A DNA stretch of 64,000 nt from Massilia kyonggiensis (lineage in GTDB: Bacteria; Pseudomonadota; Gammaproteobacteria; Burkholderiales; Burkholderiaceae_D). Both the position numbers and the translations under genes were made by a program. The notes beneath the pieces are model-generated. The model worked only from the letters and a program-made list of their open reading frames with translations. It was not told the DNA's origin and made no database searches. The DNA lies in assembly GCF_024756235.1 (NCBI RefSeq), contig NZ_JANUGY010000003.1, positions 248,001-312,000 of the forward strand, written 5' to 3'. Of the stretch, positions 58,602 through 64,000 are shown piece by piece (within the stretch, counting starts at the first letter, position 1; each line of letters starts with the position of its first letter).

Positions 58602-60662
58602 ATGACAGCCCAGCCCACCCAACAGCCCAGGCAGGGCGCGCGCATGTCGCGCCCGGTGAAGATCACGCTCGGCATCGTCGGCGTACTGGTGGCGATTCCC
58701 GTCATCGCCATCATCGTCCTCCTCACGTTCGACTGGAACCGCGCCAAGCCCTGGCTCAACGACAAGGTCAGCGACGCGATCGAGCGCCCGTTCGCCATCC
58801 GCGGCAATCTCGCCGTGCATTGGGAGCAGCCGTCGAAAAGCATACCGAAAGCCCAGCGCACGTGGCGCGACTACATCCCGTGGCCGCATTTGTACGCGGA
58901 CGACGTCCACGTGGGCAACCCGGAAGGCCTGCCCCAGCGCGATATGGCCAGCGTGCGCCAGTTCTCGTTCTCGCTCGATCCGTTCGCCCTGCTGGGCCAC
59001 CGCATCCACGTGCCCGTGCTGCGCTTCGACGGCCCGCAGGCCGAGCTGCTGCGCACGGACGCGACGCACTACAACTGGGTCTACAAGCGCGAGGAAAAGA
59101 AATCGAAGTGGACGCTCGACCTCGAAAGAGTCGTGCTGAACAAGGGCACGGTGCACGTGATCGACGCGGTCACCAAGGCCGACGTCACGGCCGACATCGA
59201 CACGATCGTGAACGACCCGACCTATGGCATCGCCTTCAAGCTGCGCGGCGAGTACAACGGCGCGCCGGTGGGCGGCGGCGGCAAGACCGGTTCCGTGCTG
59301 TCGCTGCGCGACCAGGACGAGCCGTTCCCCATCCAGGCCGACGTCCACTCGGCCAATACGCGCGTCGCCGTCGAGGGCACGGTCACGCGTCCCGCCCATC
59401 TTGCGGGGATCGACGTGAAGCTGACGCTGGCGGCGCCGTCGATGGCGCGGCTGTATCCGTTTACGGGCGTGCTGCTGCCCGAGACGCCCGCGTTCTCCAC
59501 CCAGGGCCACCTGACGGGCGAACTGGGCGAGAACAAGAGCCGCTGGGTGTACGACAAGTTCAGGGGCAAGGTCGGGCAGTCCGACATCGCGGGCCGCCTC
59601 GAATTCGCGACGGGCAAGCCGCGCAACAAGCTCACCGGCAACGTCGTCTCGCACCAGCTGCGCTTCGCCGACCTCGGCCCGCTGATCGGCGCCGATTCCA
59701 ACGCGAGCAAGCGCGCGCGCGGCGTCGAGGCCGTGCAGCCGGAGAACAAGGCGCTCCCCGTCGAAAAATTCCATACGGAGCGGTGGAAGGTGCTGGACGC
59801 CGATGTGCGCTTCACGGCCGACCGCATCGTCAAGGACAAGGACCTCCCCATCAGCAAGCTGCAAAGTCACGTCGTGATGAACAACGGCGTGCTGACGCTG
59901 GAGCCGCTGAATTTCGTCATGGCCGGCGGCAACGTCAACTCGAACATCAAGCTCGACGGCAGCAACCCCAAGAGTCCGATCAAGGCGACGGCCGACGTCA
60001 AGGCGCGCGACATCCACATCAAGGAATTGTTCCCGCAAATCGAAAAGATGCAGGCGACCGTCGGCTCGATCTATGGCGAAGCGAAGCTCTCCGCCACCGG
60101 CGATTCCGTCGGTGCGATGCTGGCCGATGCGAACGGCGAAGTGAAAGGTCTCGTCAGCCAGGGCGTCGTCAGCAAGCTGCTGCTCGAAGAGGCCGGCCTG
60201 AACGTCGGCAACATCATCATCACGAAACTGTTCGGCGACAAGCAAGTGCAGTTGAACTGCCTCGCCGCCGACCTGGCCGTGACCGACGGCGTCGCGCGCA
60301 CGCGCACGTTCGTGCTCGACACGGATGAAGCCATCGTCGACATCAATGGCTGGGTGAACATGTCGACCGAGCAGATGGACCTGCGCATCAAACCGGAAAC
60401 CAAGGAACTGCGCCTGTTCACGTTGCGTACGCCGTTCTATGTGCGCGGCACGTTCAAGAATCCGGACCTGTCGCTCGACAAGAAAGTGCTCGCGCTGAAA
60501 GGCGGCGCGGCGGCCGCGCTGGCCGTCATCGCGGCACCGGCCGCCGCCCTGCTTCCTTTGATCAACACGGGACCGGGCAAGGACAGCCCGTGCAACGCGC
60601 TGCTGGCCAGGGCGGGCGCGAAGCCTGTTGCGCCGCCGCCCGGAAAAAGCGCCAAGCGTTGA
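58602..60662 (+). CDS. AsmA family envelope protein
   Basis: The 686-residue protein has a single N-terminal helix (ITLGIVGVLVAIPVIAIIVLLTF), the AsmA start-block RAKPWLNDKVSDAIERPFAIRGNL, and the C-terminal AsmA repeat region with GNIIITKLFGDKQVQLNC. AsmA-like proteins are bridge-shaped and move lipids between the two membranes. Length fits the middle-sized group (YhjG/YicH). It is a single-gene unit. Confidence 0.88.
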   Translation: MTAQPTQQPRQGARMSRPVKITLGIVGVLVAIPVIAIIVLLTFDWNRAKPWLNDKVSDAIERPFAIRGNLAVHWEQPSKSIPKAQRTWRDYIPWPHLYADDVHVGNPEGLPQRDMASVRQFSFSLDPFALLGHRIHVPVLRFDGPQAELLRTDATHYNWVYKREEKKSKWTLDLERVVLNKGTVHVIDAVTKADVTADIDTIVNDPTYGIAFKLRGEYNGAPVGGGGKTGSVLSLRDQDEPFPIQADVHSANTRVAVEGTVTRPAHLAGIDVKLTLAAPSMARLYPFTGVLLPETPAFSTQGHLTGELGENKSRWVYDKFRGKVGQSDIAGRLEFATGKPRNKLTGNVVSHQLRFADLGPLIGADSNASKRARGVEAVQPENKALPVEKFHTERWKVLDADVRFTADRIVKDKDLPISKLQSHVVMNNGVLTLEPLNFVMAGGNVNSNIKLDGSNPKSPIKATADVKARDIHIKELFPQIEKMQATVGSIYGEAKLSATGDSVGAMLADANGEVKGLVSQGVVSKLLLEEAGLNVGNIIITKLFGDKQVQLNCLAADLAVTDGVARTRTFVLDTDEAIVDINGWVNMSTEQMDLRIKPETKELRLFTLRTPFYVRGTFKNPDLSLDKKVLALKGGAAAALAVIAAPAAALLPLINTGPGKDSPCNALLARAGAKPVAPPPGKSAKR

Positions 60663-60700
60663 CCGTAATCCTCGGGCGCCTCGAAAACCGTAGCGAGCGG

Positions 60701-60767
60701 CAGCAATGTTGTCTGAGAAGCGGAGCTGTACGTGAGTACAGCGAGCATCGGAGGACAACAGTGCAAC
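60701..60767 (+). repeat. Structured intergenic element
   Basis: TGTTGTC (60708-60714) pairs with GACAACA (60755-60761), and CTGTAC (60727-60732) with GTACAG (60737-60742) around GTGA; GCA/TGC extend the outer stem past one mismatch. Between the stems are two internal strands with no pairing. It sits 46 bp after the AsmA stop without a T-run. It looks like a mobile intergenic hairpin element. Confidence 0.55.
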
Positions 60768-60797
60768 GCGTAGTAGGTTTGCGACGCGCACGACAGT

Positions 60798-60839
60798 GTT
60801 ATTTGTCGTACAGACCGCTATGCGAATGACATTTATGCT
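60798..60839 (+). promoter_or_regulatory. Degenerate stress-regulon site J
   Basis: GTTAT-TTGT-CGTAC (60798-60811), AGA, then after 22 bp TATGCT (60834-60839). The right half and spacing match exactly, the left half is weak. Start near 60846, 60 nt before the BON lipoprotein gene. Confidence 0.45.
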
Positions 60840-60905
60840 GGAGTCATGGTAAGGCCGGCGCCGTTCCCGAACAGCAGGCCGGCATCGCGAGGAAGCGCAG
60901 AAGGC

Positions 60906-61238
60906 ATGAAACGATTTAGTACAGGCAAGACCCCGGCAGCACTATCGACATCGGCACTGCTGGCGGCTCTGGCCCTGTGCGGGATCACGGGATGCGCGAC
61001 GGACAGCCCGAAGGCTGTCGTAGGGCAAACCGACGACGCCGGCATCACGGCCGGCGTGAAGGCCGCCCTCCTCGGCGATGCCAGCCTGAAGGTAGGCGAG
61101 ATCGACGTCGACACGGACCAGGGGGTCGTCCGGCTGAGCGGATTCGTGAGCTCCGCGGACGACGTGGCGGCGGCCGCCGCGGCCGCGCGCACCGTGAGGG
61201 GCGTCAGATCGGTCAGGAATGAGCTGCGCCTGAAGTGA
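60906..61238 (+). CDS. BON-domain lipoprotein, second copy
   Basis: The 110-residue protein has a lipobox ITGC at about residue 30 and a BON domain (GITAGVKAALLGDASLKVGEIDVDTDQGVVRLSGFV), clearly related to the one at 53550. The start at 60906 (MKRFSTGKTP) has AGAAGG upstream. It is 28 bp before the small glycine-zipper gene, so they form an operon. Confidence 0.82.
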   Translation: MKRFSTGKTPAALSTSALLAALALCGITGCATDSPKAVVGQTDDAGITAGVKAALLGDASLKVGEIDVDTDQGVVRLSGFVSSADDVAAAAAAARTVRGVRSVRNELRLK

Positions 61239-61266
61239 GTATGCAACCCACCTTAAGGAGATCAAC

Positions 61267-61488
61267 ATGAAGACCATCAAGCACATCATCGCGACCGCAA
61301 CGCTGGCAACCGTGGCCCTGGGCCTCACCGGCTGCGCCGGCATGTCGAAGCAGGACCGTAACACCGCCATCGGCGCCGGCGCCGGCGCAGTGGTCGGCGG
61401 CGCACTGACGGGCGGCAGCGCAGTCGGTACCGTCGGCGGCGCAGCCGTGGGCGGCGTGATCGGCAACCAGGTGAAGACGACGCACTGA
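61267..61488 (+). CDS. Small glycine-zipper lipoprotein (OsmB-like)
   Basis: The 73-residue protein has a lipobox LTGC, then a glycine-zipper hairpin (AIGAGAGAVVGGALTGGSAVG and GGAAVGGVIGNQV). Size and form are those of OsmB, an osmotically induced outer-membrane lipoprotein. AAGGAGATCAAC precedes its ATG. Confidence 0.85.
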   Translation: MKTIKHIIATATLATVALGLTGCAGMSKQDRNTAIGAGAGAVVGGALTGGSAVGTVGGAAVGGVIGNQVKTTH

Positions 61489-61511
61489 TCGCGTCCTTCA
61501 CCGCAATGAAC

Positions 61512-61541
61512 AATGCCCCGCTTGCCGGGGCATTTTCTTTT
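61512..61541 (+). terminator. Terminator after the OsmB-like gene
   Basis: AATGCCCCG (61512-61520) pairs with CGGGGCATT (61526-61534) around CTTGC, then TTCTTTT. It lies between convergent genes. Confidence 0.85.
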
Positions 61542-61554
61542 GGATCGACGAGGT

Positions 61555-62286
61555 TCAGACCAGCACGGGCGCGCCGACGCCGGCACCCGCTTCGCGCACG
61601 ATCTCGTAGCAGGTGCAGGCGGCCGCGGCGAGACCTTCCGGATCGAGGATCTCGATATTGCCGCGGCTGTAGTTGATGAACCCCTGCTGCTGCAACGCGC
61701 TGGCGGCCTTGGTGACGCCCACGCGGCGCACGCCCAGCGCGTGGGCAAGGAATTCGTGGGTCAGGTGGAATTTGTCGGATTGCAGGCGGTCGCGCGTGAC
61801 GAGCAGCGAGCGCGCGAGCCGCGCTTCGAGCACATGGTAGCGGCTGCAGACGGCGATCTGGATGGCCTGGGCCAGCAGCGCATCCGTGTAGCGGTACAGC
61901 ACGCGCTGCAAAGCCGGGTTGCGGGCGAACTCCATGCGCAGGCGGTCGGCGTCGATGCGGCTGGCGCTGCCCGCGCGCTGCACGACGGCACGCACTTGCG
62001 TCGTCTCATGGCCGAGCGCGACGGTGGCGCCCAGCATGCCCTCGCGGCCCACGAGACCCACTTCGAGCGTCATGCGCCCTTCGGCCACGGCCATCAGCGA
62101 GATCAGGCAATCGTGCGGAAAATAGATGTGGCGGATGGTGTCGCCCGGCTCGCACAACACGGCGCCGACGTCCACCTTGACCTGGTCGAGCGCCGGCAGC
62201 ATCCGTGCCAGCTCCTGCGGCGGGAGCGCGGCCAGCAGCAGGTTGGCATTGTGCTCGGCGGCCACAGGTGGAGCGGCTGAATTCAT
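61555..62286 (-). CDS. Crp/Fnr family transcriptional regulator
   Basis: The 243-residue protein has a cyclic-nucleotide-like beta-roll (about residues 25-140) and a Crp-type winged helix (THEFLAHALGVRRVGVTKAASALQQQGFI). By alignment to CRP, Arg180 is kept, Glu181 is Val and Arg185 is Lys, so its half-site should differ from TGTGA or TTGAT. There are no N-terminal Cys residues, so it is not an Fe-S FNR; the signal is unknown. The start at 62286 follows GAGGG. It lies in the middle of genes with 5-N4-5 dyads, which makes it the best local candidate for their activator. Confidence 0.87.
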   Translation of the reverse strand: MNSAAPPVAAEHNANLLLAALPPQELARMLPALDQVKVDVGAVLCEPGDTIRHIYFPHDCLISLMAVAEGRMTLEVGLVGREGMLGATVALGHETTQVRAVVQRAGSASRIDADRLRMEFARNPALQRVLYRYTDALLAQAIQIAVCSRYHVLEARLARSLLVTRDRLQSDKFHLTHEFLAHALGVRRVGVTKAASALQQQGFINYSRGNIEILDPEGLAAAACTCYEIVREAGAGVGAPVLV

Positions 62287-62404
62287 CGGACCCTCGCGGT
62301 TGGACTTCATCGGTTCACACGTTCGGGAAATTGGATATTTACACTGCCCGGAAACATTTGCTGACAACTTTCAGTCAGCGTACCGGCCGCGCCAGGGCAA
62401 GTAT

Positions 62405-62446
62405 GTACGGTGACGCACGGAACGGGGTGTTGTTGCCAGGGACAAT
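62405..62446 (+). promoter_or_regulatory. Stress-regulon promoter site G
   Basis: GTACG-GTGA-CGCAC (62405-62418), GGA, then after 22 bp GACAAT (62441-62446). Start near 62453, 59 nt before the glycine-zipper protein gene. It lies in the gap shared with the Crp/Fnr gene. Confidence 0.68.
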
Positions 62447-62511
62447 GGAAACGTACCGGACTCGAGGCTCGCGACCACGCCTCGTCCCCACCGACACCGG
62501 AAAGGAAAGCC

Positions 62512-63348
62512 ATGGACACGCATCATCCCACCCCGCCCGCACGGGCCAGGCAACACCCCCTCCTGATCGCCGCCGCGATTGCGGTCATCCTGTTCTGCGC
62601 CATCGGCACGGCGGCCATCATGGGCTGGCTGCCGTCGTCGACCGGCGGCAACCGCGGCCAGTTGAACGACGCCGACCGCGCGGCCCTGTCGGCCGGCCTG
62701 CAACCGCCGGGCCAGCCGGGCTATGTTGCACCGGCTGCACCGGCCGCGCCGCTGGCCAGCCAGCCCCAGGCCGCTTATCCGGTGCAAACGCCGGTGCAGC
62801 CCACCTACCCCGCTCCGGCCGGCGCGCAGACCTACGCCACACCGAATACGGCCTACGGCTACGGCGGCAGCCAGGGCTCGACCAGCGCCGGCTACGCGCC
62901 CGCCCCGGCCCCGCAATACGCACCGGCCGAGCGCGCCCCGGCCGAACCGGCCCCCGCGCCGAAGGTCACGCGCAAGCCGGCCAAGGTGGCCTCGAACGAC
63001 ACCGGCAGCAACTGGTGCAATAACTGCGGCAACATCGAGTCGATCCGCCAGATCAAGACGCGCGCCGAGGGCAGCGGCGTCGGCGCGGCCGGTGGCGCCA
63101 TCCTCGGCGGGTTGCTGGGCAACCAGGTCGGCAGCGGCCACGGCCGGCAGCTCGCCACCGTCGCGGGCGCGGTCGGCGGTGCCGTCGTGGGCAACCAGGT
63201 CGAAGGCAATATGAAGGCCGACATCAGCTACGAGATCCGCGTCCGCCTCGACGACGGCACGCTGCGCACGTTCCACCAACACAATGCTCCGCCGTGGCGT
63301 ACGGGCGACCGCGTGCGCATCGTGAAAGGCTCGCTGCGCTCGGCCTGA
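62512..63348 (+). CDS. Glycine-zipper 2TM protein with N-terminal anchor
   Basis: The 278-residue protein has an N-terminal membrane helix (LLIAAAIAVILFCAIGTAAIM), a Pro/Ala/Tyr-rich spacer, a CxxC (WCNNCGNIESI), a glycine-zipper hairpin (GGAILGGLLGNQVGSG and VAGAVGGAVVGNQVEG) and the same kind of small C-terminal domain (YEIRVRLDDGTLRTF, GDRVRIVKG) as the lipoprotein at 54683. The helix anchors it in the inner membrane, unlike its lipidated relatives. The start follows AAAGGAAAGCC. Confidence 0.82.
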   Translation: MDTHHPTPPARARQHPLLIAAAIAVILFCAIGTAAIMGWLPSSTGGNRGQLNDADRAALSAGLQPPGQPGYVAPAAPAAPLASQPQAAYPVQTPVQPTYPAPAGAQTYATPNTAYGYGGSQGSTSAGYAPAPAPQYAPAERAPAEPAPAPKVTRKPAKVASNDTGSNWCNNCGNIESIRQIKTRAEGSGVGAAGGAILGGLLGNQVGSGHGRQLATVAGAVGGAVVGNQVEGNMKADISYEIRVRLDDGTLRTFHQHNAPPWRTGDRVRIVKGSLRSA

Positions 63349-63369
63349 GGGAACGCGCATGAACCGGTC

Positions 63370-63398
63370 AACCGGGGCTTCGGCCCCGGTTTTTTTTT
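63370..63398 (+). terminator. Terminator of the glycine-zipper protein gene
   Basis: ACCGGGGC (63371-63378) pairs with GCCCCGGT (63383-63390) around a TTCG tetraloop and is followed by eight T. Confidence 0.92.
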
Positions 63399-63480
63399 GT
63401 CAAGCCGCGTGCTATGTTGGAGACAGGTGCGTTGCGTTTGCACCTTGCACGATCGCTCACTAAGTTTTCTTTTTCGCAAT

Positions 63481-63522
63481 GTGCGTTAGCGCACTGATCA
63501 GTTCGCCTGCGCACATCAGTAT
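63481..63522 (+). promoter_or_regulatory. Stress-regulon promoter site H
   Basis: GTGCG-TTAG-CGCAC (63481-63494), TGA, then after 22 bp CAGTAT (63517-63522). Start near 63529, 36 nt before the small membrane protein gene. It shares TAGCGCACTGA with site B. Confidence 0.66.
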
Positions 63523-63564
63523 CGGCTTCATACGGCAGAGATCACTCAAGCGAAAGGACGCGAC

Positions 63565-63795
63565 ATGAACAGTCTGGCATGGATCGGCATCATTCTCTGG
63601 GGACTTCTTTTGACCGGCTTCGGCCTCGCCAGCGCGGGTCCGGCACCGCAGGCCACGGCGGCCGAGATGGCGGCCCAGGACGTCTTTTTCCTGATCACGG
63701 GCGGCTTGCTGACCTGCCTGATCGGGTTCCTCGGCCTGATGGGCTTCATGGGCTGGGTTCCCGGATTGCACAAGGAACAAAAAAGCGCGATGTAA
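63565..63795 (+). CDS. Small membrane protein of unknown function (76 aa)
   Basis: The product has two membrane helices (LAWIGIILWGLLLTGFGLASAG and VFFLITGGLLTCLIGFLGLMGFMGWV) and a short hydrophilic end. I do not recognise a family. AAAGGA lies upstream of its ATG. It has stress-regulon site H upstream and is followed by another small membrane protein gene with its own site. Confidence 0.7.
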   Translation: MNSLAWIGIILWGLLLTGFGLASAGPAPQATAAEMAAQDVFFLITGGLLTCLIGFLGLMGFMGWVPGLHKEQKSAM

Positions 63796-63796
63796 T

Positions 63797-63838
63797 GTAC
63801 GGCATCGTACGGAGCGCGGAGCTTGTTAGTTCGATACT
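63797..63838 (+). promoter_or_regulatory. Stress-regulon promoter site I
   Basis: GTACG-GCAT-CGTAC (63797-63810) starts two bases after the preceding stop; GGA follows and, after 22 bp, GATACT (63833-63838). Start near 63845, 38 nt before the next gene. Confidence 0.68.
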
Positions 63839-63882
63839 GGATTCACGGCACAGCAACGCCGGTCAACCATGAGGACACTATC

Positions 63883-64000
63883 ATGCTCTATACAATTGCC
63901 GTCATTCTTATCATTCTGTGGCTGCTCGGTCTGGTAACCTCCTATACCGTGGGCGGTTTCATCCACATCCTGCTGGTCGTCGCCGTCATCATGATCCTGG
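63883..64000 (+). CDS. Lmo0937-family small membrane protein, 3' end outside the window
   Basis: Thirty-nine codons are visible, starting MLYTIAVILIILWLLGLVTS and then YTVGGFIHILLVVAVIMIL. This is the two-helix pattern with the central YTxGGFIHILLV of the Lmo0937 family, proteins of about 50 residues. GAGGACACTATC precedes the ATG. Function is unknown; it is linked to stress by its promoter. Confidence 0.8.
   Translation, partial: MLYTIAVILIILWLLGLVTSYTVGGFIHILLVVAVIMIL

Noticed and set aside
1..64000. tRNA, rRNA or CRISPR arrays
   Set aside because: I looked at the gaps for cloverleaf-like or regularly spaced repeats and saw none; a covariance search could still find a small RNA.

Overview
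The window is high-GC DNA with dense, short-gapped genes, purine-rich ribosome binding sites and gene families typical of soil or plant-associated Betaproteobacteria. The mix (RhlE, SuhB, TrmJ, PurU, YaeQ, acetoacetyl-CoA reductase, many small envelope-stress proteins, TonB receptors with glycoside hydrolases) looks like Oxalobacteraceae, most like Massilia or a close relative. This placement is by gene content and style only. No tRNA, rRNA, CRISPR array, prophage or intact insertion sequence was seen.

Layout. 0-3 kb: end of a diheme cytochrome c, then a LysR regulator facing a carboxymuconolactone decarboxylase / tautomerase / DUF4865 operon. 3-9 kb: a 2OG-Fe(II) oxygenase, an orphan PilT-like ATPase, a secreted GH3 glycosidase and a head-GIN protein. 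9-12.7 kb: a copper-handling operon (DUF2946, PCuAC chaperone, YcnI-like DUF1775, TonB receptor). 12.7-16.4 kb: housekeeping genes. 16.5-23.2 kb: a c-di-GMP locus (porin, short phosphate-binding-like protein, GGDEF-EAL sensor, two paralogous membrane diguanylate cyclases). 23.2-32.5 kb: a polysaccharide-use locus (TonB receptor, GH28, GH43, a divergent six-hairpin glycosidase-like protein, DeoR regulator). 32.7-37.1 kb: a five-gene operon (Tat-exported small subunit, GMC oxidoreductase, lipase-like hydrolase, TetR, LOG). 37-49.5 kb: TrmJ, SuhB, RhlE, a small repeat cluster, a MarR-MFS unit, DksA-like, PhaB-like, MtfA-like and a peroxiredoxin-glutaredoxin fusion. 50-64 kb: a concentrated set of envelope and stress genes (OmpA, YihY, AI-2E permease, BON lipoproteins, glycine-zipper proteins, DUF4398, ferritin-like, DUF883, holin-like, AsmA, a Crp/Fnr regulator, small membrane proteins).

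Main discovery. Ten transcription units between 46.4 and 64 kb carry the same promoter design: a 14-bp dyad GTNCG-N4-CGNAC, usually followed by NGA, placed 22-23 bp upstream of a -10-like hexamer. That puts the dyad centre at about -41.5, the place and the 5-N4-5 form of a class II Crp/Fnr activator site. A Crp/Fnr-family gene with an altered recognition helix lies inside the cluster. I infer a dedicated envelope-stress regulon in which nearly every transcription unit of this region is switched on together by one regulator.

The functional coherence of the last region (outer-membrane anchoring, glycine-zipper and BON lipoproteins, ribosome/membrane stress proteins, ferritin-like protein) fits a general stress or stationary-phase response. 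The earlier loci are nutrient-facing: copper import, plant polysaccharide import and breakdown, and alcohol or lipid oxidation.
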